Positions 27,132 to 37,196 of a stretch of 64,000 nt of DNA are shown here, piece after piece; the first letter of the stretch is position 1; every line of letters starts with the position of its first letter. The stretch is taken from the NCBI RefSeq assembly GCF_014653195.1, contig NZ_BNAH01000012.1, positions 92,688 through 156,687 of the forward strand, written 5' to 3'. The position numbers and the translations under genes are program-made. The notes under the pieces are model-generated. The model ran no database searches. It was given only the letters and a program-made list of their open reading frames with translations, and had not been told where the DNA came from. Source of the stretch: Thalassotalea profundi (GTDB lineage Bacteria > Pseudomonadota > Gammaproteobacteria > Enterobacterales > Alteromonadaceae).

Positions 27132-29240
27132 GTGTACCTTTTTGAACCATTGAAAGAAATTGTTTCAAGTTACTTGTCAAAAGTACAAGTCGACTTATTA
27201 AAACAAGCCTACATTGTGGCAAGAGATGCCCATGAAGGGCAAATGCGTTCAAGTGGTGAACCTTATATTACCCATCCGGTCGCTGTTGCACATAATCTAG
27301 CTAAAATGAATCTTGACCATGAAACGCTCATGGCTGCCCTTTTACATGATGTTATTGAAGATACACCTGTCACTAAAGACGAACTTGCAGAATTATTTGG
27401 TCACACAGTAGCAGAGCTAGTAGAGGGTGTAAGTAAACTTGATAAACTCAAGTTTGATAACAAAGAAGAAATGCAAGCAGAAAACTTTCGTAAAATGATC
27501 CTTGCCATGGTGCAAGATATACGGGTTATTCTGATCAAATTAGCTGACCGTACTCATAATATGAGAACTTTAGAGTCGTTAAGACCTGATAAACGTCGCC
27601 GTATCGCACGTGAAACCCTAGATATTTACGCACCCATTGCTAATCGCCTTGGTATACACGACATAAAAAATGAACTAGAAGTCCTCGGGTTTGAAGCGCT
27701 TTACCCTATGCGCGCGCGCGCACTAAAATCCGCAATTAAGCAAGCACGTGGTAATCGAAAAGAAATCATTAACAACATCCGTGAAGAAATTGAAGCGAGA
27801 TTAGAAGAAAGTGGCATTTCTTCTCAAGTCATTGGTCGTGAAAAACATTTGTTTTCTATTTATCGAAAAATGCTAAATAAAGAATTAATGTTTAATGAAG
27901 TTATGGATATTTACGCTTTTCGTGTCATTGTTGGCGATAAAATTGACGACTGCTACCGCGCATTAGGAGCAGTGCACAACTTATTTAAACCAATTGAAAC
28001 TCGCTTTAAAGATTATATTGCTATCCCTAAAACTAACGGTTATCAATCTTTACACACTTCGTTAGTTGGCCCTCATGGTATTCCGGTAGAAATTCAAATT
28101 CGCACCCATGATATGGATCAAATGGCTGACAAAGGAGTGGCGGCACATTGGTTATATAAACAAGATGGTGATGACAGCGGCACCACAGCTCAAATGAAAG
28201 CACGCCGTTGGATGCAAAGTTTATTAGAGCTCCAACAAAGTGCCGGTAGCTCTTTTGAATTCATAGAAAATGTAAAATCTGATTTATTTCCTGAAGAAAT
28301 ATATGTTTTTACGCCTGACGGGAAAATTATTGAATTACCCATGGGAGCCACTTCGGTAGATTTTGCTTACGCTGTACATACAGATGTTGGTAATTCCTGT
28401 GTTGGTGTGAAAGTCGATAGAAAACCTTTTCCTCTTAATCAACCTATTGATTCGGGTCAAACAATTGAAGTAATAACCTCGCCTTCAGCTCGACCAAATG
28501 CCACTTGGCTCAACTTTGTTGTTACAGCCAAAGCCCGTTTGCAAATTCGTACCTATTTACGTTCACAAGAACAAAATGAATCTCTTGCTCTAGGTCGACG
28601 ATTGTTAAGCCACGCGTTAGGTAAAGTAAAAATAACCGAAATCAGTCAGGAGAAGATTGATCAAGTTGTACGTGAAACCAGTAATAAATCGTTTGACGAA
28701 CTGCTTGTTAATATTGGTTTAGGAAACGCCCTAAGTATCGGTATTGCCCGTCGACTAACGGATGAGTTTACCGAAGACAATATTTTAAACCACTCAACCA
28801 GTAAAAATAAAATGCCAATCAAAGGCACTGAAGGCATGCTCGTCACTTACGGTAAATGCTGTCGCCCTATTCCTGGTGATGCCATTTTAGCTTATTTGAG
28901 CCCTGGAAAAGGCTTGATAGTACATCAGCAAGGTTGTCGCAATATTAAAGGTCATCAAGAAGGCCAACTGTTTCCAGTGAAATGGGATACTGATATCGAA
29001 CGTGAATTTATTGCAAAACTTCGCATTGAAATTGTAAATCATCAAGGTGCATTGGCAAAATTAACCAATGTTGTCGCTAAGGCAGGCTCAAATGTACACA
29101 CGCTAAATTCAGGTGAAAAAGATTCTGGTATTTATGCCGTTGATATGGAACTTACCTGCTTAAACCGTGTACATTTAGCGGGCATCATTCGAAAAATCAA
29201 AGTAATGATTGACGTTCAACGCGTCGTTCGTAATAAATAA
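27132..29240 (+). CDS. spoT: Bifunctional (p)ppGpp synthetase/hydrolase
   Basis: This 702-residue protein is the SpoT member of the RelA/SpoT family and is near-collinear with E. coli SpoT from the first residues (MYLFEPL). Domains: HD hydrolase (about 20-200, with HDVIED and the LADRTHNMRTL motif), synthetase (about 230-350, RFKDYIAIPKTNGYQSLHT), TGS (about 385-450) and a C-terminal ACT domain (about 625-702). The intact HDxxED motif argues that hydrolysis works. The start is GTG after an AAGGAAAA ribosome site. It controls (p)ppGpp during nutrient stress and follows rpoZ behind a terminator and a possible own promoter. Confidence 0.97.
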   Translation: MYLFEPLKEIVSSYLSKVQVDLLKQAYIVARDAHEGQMRSSGEPYITHPVAVAHNLAKMNLDHETLMAALLHDVIEDTPVTKDELAELFGHTVAELVEGVSKLDKLKFDNKEEMQAENFRKMILAMVQDIRVILIKLADRTHNMRTLESLRPDKRRRIARETLDIYAPIANRLGIHDIKNELEVLGFEALYPMRARALKSAIKQARGNRKEIINNIREEIEARLEESGISSQVIGREKHLFSIYRKMLNKELMFNEVMDIYAFRVIVGDKIDDCYRALGAVHNLFKPIETRFKDYIAIPKTNGYQSLHTSLVGPHGIPVEIQIRTHDMDQMADKGVAAHWLYKQDGDDSGTTAQMKARRWMQSLLELQQSAGSSFEFIENVKSDLFPEEIYVFTPDGKIIELPMGATSVDFAYAVHTDVGNSCVGVKVDRKPFPLNQPIDSGQTIEVITSPSARPNATWLNFVVTAKARLQIRTYLRSQEQNESLALGRRLLSHALGKVKITEISQEKIDQVVRETSNKSFDELLVNIGLGNALSIGIARRLTDEFTEDNILNHSTSKNKMPIKGTEGMLVTYGKCCRPIPGDAILAYLSPGKGLIVHQQGCRNIKGHQEGQLFPVKWDTDIEREFIAKLRIEIVNHQGALAKLTNVVAKAGSNVHTLNSGEKDSGIYAVDMELTCLNRVHLAGIIRKIKVMIDVQRVVRNK

Positions 29241-29275
29241 CTCATCAAAGATAAGATACGGAAGTAAGGGTATTA

Positions 29276-29665
29276 ATGAAAACGATTATTAAAACGAATA
29301 AAGCACCTAGTGCTATTGGCACTTATAGCCAAGCCGTCAAAGTAACCAATACGGTTTATTTATCAGGCCAAATTCCACTAATTCCAGAAACCATGGAAGT
29401 TATCGAAGGCGACTTTGCCGCACAAGCTGATCAGGTATTTAAAAATCTTGTTGCGGTTTGTAATGCTGCTGGTGGCGATATTAACGATATGGTTAAAGTA
29501 AACATATTTATGACTGACCTATCAAACTTTGCCACTGTTAACGAAGTTATGAGTCAATACTTTAAAGAACCGTATCCGGCACGCGCTGCTATTCAAGTAT
29601 CAAGACTGCCGAAAGATGTCGCTATTGAAATCGACGGTATCATGGAAGTACCAAACGTTAGCTAA
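29276..29665 (+). CDS. ridA: RidA family enamine/imine deaminase
   Basis: This 129-residue protein of the RidA/YjgF family hydrolyses reactive 2-aminoacrylate and related enamines made by PLP enzymes. Signature text is present: APSAIGTYSQAV near the start, YLSGQIPL, the substrate-binding arginine in YPARAAIQVSRLPKDVAIEIDGI and a complete C-terminus. It forms a cytoplasmic trimer in characterised members. It sits between spoT and trmH, a position also seen in pseudomonads. TAAGGG precedes the ATG. Confidence 0.95.
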   Translation: MKTIIKTNKAPSAIGTYSQAVKVTNTVYLSGQIPLIPETMEVIEGDFAAQADQVFKNLVAVCNAAGGDINDMVKVNIFMTDLSNFATVNEVMSQYFKEPYPARAAIQVSRLPKDVAIEIDGIMEVPNVS

Positions 29666-29759
29666 ACCAATATACACAACGTAGACTCAATTAAAAAAGT
29701 AACATCAATACGTCAAAGATACTTTGGCGTTAACGCATACTAACGAAAGCGAACAATTT

Positions 29760-30467
29760 ATGACACCAGAACGACTGCAACGAATAAACACCATGCTAGA
29801 TCATCGTCAACCCGATCTAACGGTATGTATGGAAGGTGTTCATAAAACGCATAATTTAGCTGCCGTTGTTCGAACTGCCGATGCAATAGGCGTTAGTGAT
29901 GTTCATGCTGTCTGGAAAAATGAACGTATGCGCGTTTCAGGTGGCAGTGCTGCGGGTAGTCAAAACTGGATTGATGTTCACAATTATACCAAAACAGAAG
30001 ATGCCATCGCCCAGCTAAAAGCGCAGAATATGCAAGTATTAGTGACTAACTTGTCTGACACCGCGGTTGATTTTAGAGAAATAGACTACACCAAACCTAC
30101 TGCCATTATATTAGGTCAAGAGAAGTTTGGCGCTTCAGAAACAGCGCTGGCTTTAGCTGATCAGGATATTGTGATCCCTATGGTCGGTATGGTTCAGTCA
30201 CTTAACGTGTCTGTAGCGTGTTCTGTCGTTCTTTACGAAGCCCAACGTCAGAGACAACTGGCGGGCCTTTACAATGAACCACGCATTAGCGAAGCACGTC
30301 GTCAACGTTTTCTATTTGAAGGTGGACACCCTATTTTTGCCCAAGCTTGTAAACGTAAAGGGCTTCCTTACCCTCAAATAGATGAAAATGGACAAATTAT
30401 TGCTTCTGATGACTGGTGGAAAAAAATGCAGATGACCAAAGAAACTTGGCAAGATTTAGACAATTAA
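29760..30467 (+). CDS. trmH: tRNA (guanosine-18-2'-O)-methyltransferase
   Basis: This SPOUT-fold methyltransferase methylates the ribose of G18 in the tRNA D-loop. The product of about 235 residues shows the TrmH opening ERLQRINTMLDHRQPDLTVC, the NLAAVVRTADA motif with its conserved arginine, and the C-terminal knot segments ILGQEKFGAS and IPMVGMVQSLNVSVA. A TTG at 29724 would add 12 residues, but family members start at the equivalent of ATG 29760. In addition, a hairpin (29710-29730) covers the TTG. It lies between ridA and recG in the conserved cluster. Confidence 0.94.
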   Translation: MTPERLQRINTMLDHRQPDLTVCMEGVHKTHNLAAVVRTADAIGVSDVHAVWKNERMRVSGGSAAGSQNWIDVHNYTKTEDAIAQLKAQNMQVLVTNLSDTAVDFREIDYTKPTAIILGQEKFGASETALALADQDIVIPMVGMVQSLNVSVACSVVLYEAQRQRQLAGLYNEPRISEARRQRFLFEGGHPIFAQACKRKGLPYPQIDENGQIIASDDWWKKMQMTKETWQDLDN

Positions 30468-30497
30468 CACTATTGGACTCTTTTTAAGGACGCTAAA

Positions 30498-32594
30498 GTG
30501 AATGAGCTAGAAGGATTAAATAATCTCGCTCGAATTTCTATTTCAACACTCAAAGGTGTTGGACCAAGTATGGCCACAAAGTTAGAAAAAGTAGGCTTGT
30601 ATTCGGTACAAGATTTGCTTTTTCATTTACCTCTGCGCTATGAAGATCGTACTCGAATAACCACCATTAGAGATTGTATCCCTGGTATTTTTACTAATAT
30701 TATTGGTGAAATTACTAATAACCAAATTATTCAGGGTAAACGTAGGATGATGCTGGTTACCATTAACGATGGTACAGGTATTGTCAATTTACGATTCTTT
30801 CACTTTTCAGCCGCTCAACGAAATAATTTAGCTGTTGGTATGCAGATTCGCTGCTATGGTGAAATAAACCGCGGCGCGCGGAGCTTAGAAATTGTTCACC
30901 CCGAATATAAACCTTTAGATCAAGATCAACCCTTAACCCCAGTGGAAGAAACACTGACACCTGTATATTCAACGACAGAAGGGCTTCGGCAAATCTCATT
31001 GCGTAATTTAACCGAACAAGCGTTAAAGAGGTTAGCACGTGGTGATATTGAAGAGCTCTTGCCCAATGAAATGCTTTTTGAAAGTTATTCCCTTAAGCAA
31101 GCATTAGCACTAATTCATCGCCCTCCTCCTGATACCTCAGTTATTTTATTAGAGCAAGGCAGACACCCAGCACAATTACGCTTAATAAAAGAGGAGTTAT
31201 TAGCACACAACTTAAGTATGCTAAAGCTCAGACACAATAGTGATATTCATCAAGCCGTCTCATTAAGTGTGAATATTACATTAGAACAGCAATTTTTAGC
31301 TGCTTTACCTTTTACACCGACTAACGCACAAAACCGAGTAGTATCGGAAATAAGACACGATTTAGCTAAAAATATGCCTATGATGCGATTAGTTCAGGGT
31401 GATGTAGGATCAGGGAAAACGTTAGTAGCGGCTTTAGCCGCTATAACAGCTATCAGCCAGAATACGCAGGTAGCGTTAATGGCACCCACAGAAATACTAG
31501 CTGAGCAGCACGCTATTAATTTCCAACTCTGGTTCCAACCCCTTGGTATTACTGTTGGCTGGCTTGCAGGGAAAACTAAAACTAAAGCCCGCAATATGGC
31601 ACTTGAACAGCTAGCCAAGGGGGAAATTCAATTATTAGTTGGCACTCATGCCTTGTTTCAAGAACAAGTTAACTTTAAAAACCTAGCCTTAATAATTATT
31701 GATGAACAACATCGTTTTGGGGTTCACCAACGCCTATCATTACGTGAAAAAGGTGCTTTTGACGGTAATTATCCGCATCAGTTAATTATGACCGCAACCC
31801 CCATCCCTAGAACCTTAGCAATGACAGCCTATGCAGATCTGGATACTTCGGTTATTGATGAATTACCGCCGGGAAGAACACCGATAACCACAGTTGCACT
31901 ACCTGACAGTCGCCGTGAAGACGTTATAGCACGTATACATCAAAGTTGTTTAAACGAAGAACGCCAAGCCTATTGGGTATGTACGTTAATTGAAGAGTCT
32001 GAAGTATTGCAATGCCAAGCAGCAGAAGACGCTGCGATTTACTTACAGGAAAGTTTACCCGAACTTGCTATTGGTTTAGTACATGGCAGAATGAAAGCTG
32101 TTGAAAAGCAAGAGGTTATGGAAAAATTTAAACGGGGTGAGTTACATTTACTGGTAGCAACAACCGTTATCGAGGTTGGCGTTGATGTGCCCAATGCAAG
32201 TTTAATGGTTATTGAGAACCCTGAACGCCTAGGCCTAGCTCAATTACATCAGCTACGTGGTCGTGTAGGTAGAGGCTCGGTTGCCTCTCATTGTGTTTTA
32301 ATGTACAAATCTCCTTTATCTAAAACTGCGACTAAACGCTTAGCGGTATTGCGCGAAAGTAACGATGGTTTTGTTATTGCACAAAAAGATTTAGAAATTA
32401 GGGGCCCAGGAGAGTTACTTGGTACTAAACAAACAGGCTTAGCAGATCTTAAAATTGCCGATTTAGTAAGAGATGCAGACCTAATTCCCCAGATACAGCA
32501 AAACGCATACCTGTTATGGAAACAGCATCCAGATCAAGCCATAAAATTAATCAATCGATGGCTTGCAAATAAAGAACATTACAGTAACGCTTAA
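30498..32594 (+). CDS. recG: ATP-dependent DNA helicase RecG
   Basis: This 698-residue helicase regresses stalled replication forks and processes branched recombination intermediates. It has the N-terminal wedge/OB domain (about 1-160), Walker A GDVGSGKTLVA (about 300-312), the DEQH box of motif II in IIIDEQHRFGVHQR, the TATPIPRTLAMT motif III, and the C-terminal helicase motifs ATTVIEVGVDVPNA and QLHQLRGRVGRG. Length matches RecG well. The start is GTG, preceded by AAGGA. It is the last gene of the gmk-spoT-recG cluster and ends at a terminator. Confidence 0.97.
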   Translation: MNELEGLNNLARISISTLKGVGPSMATKLEKVGLYSVQDLLFHLPLRYEDRTRITTIRDCIPGIFTNIIGEITNNQIIQGKRRMMLVTINDGTGIVNLRFFHFSAAQRNNLAVGMQIRCYGEINRGARSLEIVHPEYKPLDQDQPLTPVEETLTPVYSTTEGLRQISLRNLTEQALKRLARGDIEELLPNEMLFESYSLKQALALIHRPPPDTSVILLEQGRHPAQLRLIKEELLAHNLSMLKLRHNSDIHQAVSLSVNITLEQQFLAALPFTPTNAQNRVVSEIRHDLAKNMPMMRLVQGDVGSGKTLVAALAAITAISQNTQVALMAPTEILAEQHAINFQLWFQPLGITVGWLAGKTKTKARNMALEQLAKGEIQLLVGTHALFQEQVNFKNLALIIIDEQHRFGVHQRLSLREKGAFDGNYPHQLIMTATPIPRTLAMTAYADLDTSVIDELPPGRTPITTVALPDSRREDVIARIHQSCLNEERQAYWVCTLIEESEVLQCQAAEDAAIYLQESLPELAIGLVHGRMKAVEKQEVMEKFKRGELHLLVATTVIEVGVDVPNASLMVIENPERLGLAQLHQLRGRVGRGSVASHCVLMYKSPLSKTATKRLAVLRESNDGFVIAQKDLEIRGPGELLGTKQTGLADLKIADLVRDADLIPQIQQNAYLLWKQHPDQAIKLINRWLANKEHYSNA

Positions 32595-32597
32595 TAC

Positions 32598-32627
32598 AAA
32601 AATGGCTACCTTAAAGTAGCCATTTTA
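32598..32627. terminator. Bidirectional terminator between recG and the M6 protease gene
   Basis: AAAAATGGCTAC and GTAGCCATTTT form an 11-bp stem around a CTTAAA loop, with A and T runs on either side. It serves both convergent genes. Confidence 0.85.
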
Positions 32628-32643
32628 TACACATTCAACCGTG

Positions 32644-35640
32644 TTATTTCCGTATTTTTAAACGTACACCTAACAACAATGCCATTAAAGAAAAAATACC
32701 TAAACTTCCACCGCCTGACGACGATGTATCAGTTTTTACTGGTGGAACAACAACCGGCGCTGCAGTTACGGTTACTGATGTAGTACTCTCGACTTCAGTA
32801 CCTTTATCATCTGTTACTTTTAATATCACGTCATACGTGCCTGCAGAGCTGTAAGTATGATTTGGATTTTGTAGTGAACTCGTTCCCCCATCACCAAAAT
32901 CCCATAAATAAGATACACTGCCTTCACCGCCAGTTGACGAACCAGTAAAGCTCACTTGTAAATTAGTTTTAGTAAATGAAATTGAAGATGATAATGGCTC
33001 TGCTTGAAGGTCTAGATCCATTGTAATAATTTGCGTTACTGATGTTTCATCTACCACTGATAAAGTAACAATGTATTGGCCAAAAGATTCATAAGAATGA
33101 GTGATTTCTGAACCGTTAACAATGTCACTACCATCGCCAACATCCCATCGGTATACAAAATCACCTAGACCACCTGATAATTCTGCCGAAAATACAACCG
33201 TTGTTCCATTAATTTGTGGCGTGATAGAACCCGTTATTTTTTCAGCTATAGTAACCGTTTTAGTTAATTCTACTGATTCTGATGCTCGCATATAGGCAAC
33301 ACTAATATCAAATCTACCATCACTTGCATAAGTGTGAGTAACTTCCTGGCCAGTCAAGGTTGTACCGTCACCTAACTGCCAAGTAATCGAACTATCATTA
33401 TCAATATTATCAGAAGTTAGGGTTAAGGTAATCTCTCGACCATTACGAATAGTTTCTATAAAGTCAGCATCATTTTTTGCAAATTCAATCGTCGCGCTAT
33501 TACTATTTTCTTCCATAGTAATCACTTCCATTGATAGGCCTAAAGTAGGTAATTGAATACCTGATTCTGGTTGGAAAGGCGACGAATAATCCAATTTATC
33601 ATCAAATCTCGAAACGGCTGTTAAATGGCTATCACCATTAAAAGCTGTTTGGTCAAATAAACTAAATGCTGCGTCTCTAATTTGCGTTCCGGTATTACTT
33701 ATACTTCCGTAGCGTTTTATTGGGTTTTGATCACCATCAACTACACCTATAAAAACCTGCCCAGGGTGTGTATTAACATTATTGTCAGAGACATTACTAT
33801 CTCGATACCACAGCACAACACCCGTATCATAATTTTCACCCGCTAAATACGTATCGGTCCCCTGATAGTTCCTTAGCTGTGCATAATAATTACGTGCTCC
33901 ACCTTCTTTGCTCCACTCTTCTGAAATAAAGAATCCTCCAGCGAGAGAAATAGCCTCTTGAACTTCAGCGCCATTATTAAAAAGTTCATTTTCTCCGTTG
34001 GTAATTTTAATATCATCGACAACAAAACCATAACCACCAACATATAAGTCGGTAATATAGGAAACTTTAATCTCAACTGATTGATTTTCATAAGCCGATA
34101 AGTCAAACGTTAAATCAACCCAACCTAGCTTGCCTTCAGCACTATCGATACTAAGTGAACTACCTGAAATAAAGTTCTTAACTTCATCGTATTGAGAATT
34201 ATTAACTTTGGTATGGTTACCAGCAATGACCGTATCGTTAACAGTAACTAAAACATAATCCCAATCTTGTTCTATATCCCAATGAGATTTCATTGATAAA
34301 ACTGAGCTGCCTTCAGGTAAATCTACATTAAACGAAAGTGTACTATTAAGACCATGCCCTTCAGATGAATAAAATTGGTATGTCCCTGTATATGGCTTAT
34401 ACAATGTACTTTCTTTGGGAAGTGATATTTTAATTTGATTAATATTATTAGCTTCATGATTAGAAGCTGCAACTAAGTCAATATTTTCTAACCTTAAATT
34501 ATCTAATTCTATAACATGTTGGTTGATCCAATTCCCTCCCAACTTATCTTGTAAAAAGTCTTTCGCAAATGGACTAAAACCAGAAGGATGTGAACCACCA
34601 TCAACCCAGCTTCCTGATGCCATAATGGACCAATCACCTACCGGTGAACCGTAAAATCCACCCGCGGTATCATATTCGTCAGGGTAACCCAAATCATGAC
34701 CAAATTCATGGGCTATAACACCAATTCTGGCATCAACGGGGGTAACTGTATAGCCGTAAAGTTTGATATTTGAGCCCTCTATGATAGCAGGGGTACCATT
34801 GGCTTCTGTAGATACATATCGATGTGACCAAATGGCATCTGCTCCGATAGAACCACCACCAGCTTCCTCTCCTGTAGCTGAATGAAATACCATAACATGG
34901 TCAATAATTCCGTCATTATCTAAATCATAATCACTTAAATTAAGACCCGCTGCAACCGCCTTAGTCACGGCTTCTTTGATCAGCTCGGGGACTGCTTTAT
35001 CATCATCATTTTCATCATTACCCCCATAATACGCGGCATTATTGTCAGCCATTAACCAAGTAGCATTAGGCCAGTCATTAACTTTTCCATCAAAGTTAAA
35101 TGAACCACCCGACTCTAAATAATAATATTGACTAGCAGAAGTAATATCTGCATTTAAATTATTAACATCTATTTTATCAAATAAACGTTTCGTATAATGC
35201 TCTATTGTATATATGCTTTTATTTGCTTCGTGATCTGGAAATTCAATTAGCAATGCAAGCACATTAACATTGGTGACTTCATTTTCAAGAGCATTGGCTT
35301 GTGAACGGGCTTTACTCATCATTTTTGTTGATGGGGAGTCCATTAACTTATAACTCGCGAAGCTTGTTTGTTGCTCTGTCATCATCTTTCTACCAAATGC
35401 TCCTGGTAGCGGCTTAGGCTCAAAAGATTTTTTTCCAAGGTATTGATTAAACGCTTGTAGTTTTTCTGCTTCGCTTGCATTAGGCTTTAACTCACCACGT
35501 TTTTCAAGCCAATACAAGATACCTTCTTTGTTAATGACTCCAGGATCGGCATGAGATTTTGAGTAATTAGGTAGATCGCTTGAAAAAGCCGAAAGACTTA
35601 CAGCAGACAATAATAACGTACTAATAATTGTATGTTTCAT
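32644..35640 (-). CDS. Secreted M6 (immune inhibitor A-like) metalloprotease with PKD domains and GlyGly-CTERM
   Basis: The product is 998 residues from ATG 35640, which follows AAGGTT; seven codons upstream in frame are unlikely to be translated. It has a signal peptide (about 1-21), a propeptide, then the M6 catalytic domain with the zinc motif HEFGHDLGYPDEYD (His311, Glu312, His315). A jelly-roll/MAM-like region with the conserved W-S-KEGG text follows, then three PKD domains (LGDGTTL, VGDGSDI and FGDGGTS cores). The tail SSSGGGSLGIF, a hydrophobic helix and RLKIRK is a GlyGly-CTERM signal, normally cut by rhombosortase after type II secretion. It probably digests extracellular protein. 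Two small lipoprotein genes lie directly upstream on the same strand. Confidence 0.9.
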   Translation of the reverse strand: MKHTIISTLLLSAVSLSAFSSDLPNYSKSHADPGVINKEGILYWLEKRGELKPNASEAEKLQAFNQYLGKKSFEPKPLPGAFGRKMMTEQQTSFASYKLMDSPSTKMMSKARSQANALENEVTNVNVLALLIEFPDHEANKSIYTIEHYTKRLFDKIDVNNLNADITSASQYYYLESGGSFNFDGKVNDWPNATWLMADNNAAYYGGNDENDDDKAVPELIKEAVTKAVAAGLNLSDYDLDNDGIIDHVMVFHSATGEEAGGGSIGADAIWSHRYVSTEANGTPAIIEGSNIKLYGYTVTPVDARIGVIAHEFGHDLGYPDEYDTAGGFYGSPVGDWSIMASGSWVDGGSHPSGFSPFAKDFLQDKLGGNWINQHVIELDNLRLENIDLVAASNHEANNINQIKISLPKESTLYKPYTGTYQFYSSEGHGLNSTLSFNVDLPEGSSVLSMKSHWDIEQDWDYVLVTVNDTVIAGNHTKVNNSQYDEVKNFISGSSLSIDSAEGKLGWVDLTFDLSAYENQSVEIKVSYITDLYVGGYGFVVDDIKITNGENELFNNGAEVQEAISLAGGFFISEEWSKEGGARNYYAQLRNYQGTDTYLAGENYDTGVVLWYRDSNVSDNNVNTHPGQVFIGVVDGDQNPIKRYGSISNTGTQIRDAAFSLFDQTAFNGDSHLTAVSRFDDKLDYSSPFQPESGIQLPTLGLSMEVITMEENSNSATIEFAKNDADFIETIRNGREITLTLTSDNIDNDSSITWQLGDGTTLTGQEVTHTYASDGRFDISVAYMRASESVELTKTVTIAEKITGSITPQINGTTVVFSAELSGGLGDFVYRWDVGDGSDIVNGSEITHSYESFGQYIVTLSVVDETSVTQIITMDLDLQAEPLSSSISFTKTNLQVSFTGSSTGGEGSVSYLWDFGDGGTSSLQNPNHTYSSAGTYDVILKVTDDKGTEVESTTSVTVTAAPVVVPPVKTDTSSSGGGSLGIFSLMALLLGVRLKIRK

Positions 35641-35642
35641 AA

Positions 35643-35978
35643 TTAACCTTTTTTCCCACAATCGTTAAATGCAGCGTTTTTGTTTCTAATATAGCTATTC
35701 ACTGCCTTCTCTATTTGCTGCGGGGTCATATCCGCTGTAATTTTTCCAGATTTAAGCAACATCTCTTGTATCTTGCTTTTATCTTTAATCGGAGGTGATT
35801 TTTTAATTGAAGATTGGTTTACGCAAGGTAAATTATCAAATGTTTGATCGTTATCATCAGACGCTTTGCTTTCCTCTTTTACCACAGGTTTGCTTTCATG
35901 TGTTTCGCTGCTTACGTGAGCCCTATCTTGGCAAGCCGCTAATAAAAGCACCATTAACATTCCACAAAAATACTTCAT
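35643..35978 (-). CDS. Small lipoprotein upstream of the M6 protease
   Basis: The 111-residue protein has a lipoprotein signal ending in LLLAAC (Cys16), a charged Glu/Lys/Asp/Ser linker, and a helical C-terminal part (KIQEMLLKSGKITADMTPQQIEKAVNSYI) with two further cysteines that could pair. An AAAGGA site precedes the ATG. Its stop lies two bases before the start of the M6 protease gene, so the two are almost surely cotranscribed. A chaperone, inhibitor or anchoring partner for the protease is conceivable, but nothing in the sequence proves it. I do not recognise the family. Confidence 0.7.
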   Translation of the reverse strand: MKYFCGMLMVLLLAACQDRAHVSSETHESKPVVKEESKASDDNDQTFDNLPCVNQSSIKKSPPIKDKSKIQEMLLKSGKITADMTPQQIEKAVNSYIRNKNAAFNDCGKKG

Positions 35979-36045
35979 TACAATCCTTTTTGTTAAAAAT
36001 ATGTTACTAATTTATGGGCAGTATAACCATCATATAAAAAAAATC

Positions 36046-36270
36046 CTAGTGTAAATTATCCTTATCAACCGACTTGCGAGCTTGCTCATATTCTTGGTAA
36101 TTTTTCGTATTAAGTTCAGCAAAACACTGTTCCCTTTCTGGTCCTACTTTTGCTCGACAACGCGATTCATTAGTTTCTTGTATCGTGTTATACAATTGCT
36201 TATTTGTACAGGCACCCAACAATATTATGCTAAAACATAGTGTAATTTTTAAAACTGAGAAAAGCTGCAT
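36046..36270 (-). CDS. Small lipoprotein, unknown function
   Basis: A 74-residue protein with a lipobox (ILLGAC), then a short polar chain rich in Glu, Arg and Asn with two cysteines (SRCRAKVGPEREQCF) that probably form a disulfide. I chose the second ATG of the frame because AAGAG lies six bases before it. It lies 68 bases upstream of the other small lipoprotein gene on the same strand and may be the first gene of the protease transcript. Function unknown. Confidence 0.6.
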   Translation of the reverse strand: MQLFSVLKITLCFSIILLGACTNKQLYNTIQETNESRCRAKVGPEREQCFAELNTKNYQEYEQARKSVDKDNLH

Positions 36271-36404
36271 AAACATCTCTTAAATTTAAGTTAATTCATT
36301 ACAATCTAAAAGTATAAAGCCACTTGCTTTATTGATCTAATCGTTTAATTATTCACTCAAAATAAGATAGACTAGTAATAATTTCAACGTTAAGTGAAGA
36401 AAAC

Positions 36405-37193
36405 ATGTCAGCGCAAGAACAAAGCCCATCATCTCCAGCTCAAAGCAATGAACCAGAAACGACTCATTTTGGTTTTCAAACAGTTGAAACAAAAGAGAAA
36501 GAATCTAAAGTAGCGGGTGTTTTTCATTCTGTTGCTCAACAATACGATGTAATGAATGATCTTATGTCTTTTGGCATACATCGCTTATGGAAACGCTTTA
36601 CCATTGATGCAAGCGGTGTAAGGCCGGGCAACAAGGTACTTGATTTAGCCGGTGGTACCGGCGATTTAACAGCAAAATTTTCTCGTTTAGTTGGCAAAGA
36701 CGGTAAAGTAGTTTTAGCTGACATAAATAGCTCTATGTTAAAAGTTGGTCGAGATAAATTACGCGATAAAGGCTTAGTACAAAATATAGAGTATGTACAA
36801 GCAAATGCCCAATATCTTCCCTTTGAAGATAACTCTTTTGATATTGTAACCATTGCTTTTGGTTTACGAAACGTGACTGATAAAGACATGGCTTTACGCT
36901 CTATTTATCGCGTATTAAAACCTGGTGGACGCTTACTAATACTGGAGTTTTCAAAACCGGAACACGAGCTGTTAAATAAAGCGTACGATTTTTATTCTTT
37001 TAATATACTCCCCAAAATTGGAGAAATAGTTGCTAAAGATGGTGATAGCTATCAATATCTTGCCGAATCAATTCGTATGCATCCTGCACAAGAGAAATTA
37101 AAAAGCATGATGGAGGAAGCAGGATTTGAACAAGCAAACTATAAAAATCTAACCGGTGGTATTGTCGCATTGCATAAAGGTTATAAGTTTTAA
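36405..37193 (+). CDS. ubiE: Ubiquinone/menaquinone biosynthesis C-methyltransferase
   Basis: This 262-residue SAM-dependent enzyme C-methylates the demethylated benzoquinol or naphthoquinol ring. It is near-identical in layout to E. coli UbiE from TTHFGFQTV onward: [25 protein letters not shown], the SAM motif [41 protein letters not shown] and the RYL-like [11 protein letters not shown] segment. An extra N-terminal stretch of about 17 polar residues precedes the conserved part. It leads the ubiE-ubiJ-ubiB run; ubiJ starts three bases after its stop. Confidence 0.97.
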   Translation: MSAQEQSPSSPAQSNEPETTHFGFQTVETKEKESKVAGVFHSVAQQYDVMNDLMSFGIHRLWKRFTIDASGVRPGNKVLDLAGGTGDLTAKFSRLVGKDGKVVLADINSSMLKVGRDKLRDKGLVQNIEYVQANAQYLPFEDNSFDIVTIAFGLRNVTDKDMALRSIYRVLKPGGRLLILEFSKPEHELLNKAYDFYSFNILPKIGEIVAKDGDSYQYLAESIRMHPAQEKLKSMMEEAGFEQANYKNLTGGIVALHKGYKF

Positions 37194-37196
37194 CTT

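Noticed and set aside
29710..29730. Hairpin before trmH as a terminator
   Set aside because: The stem of nine pairs has no T-tract and is followed at once by trmH in the same direction, so it is more likely a minor leader structure.
36536..36889. 117-codon minus-strand frame inside ubiE
   Set aside because: ubiE is certain on the plus strand; the frame is a shadow of it.
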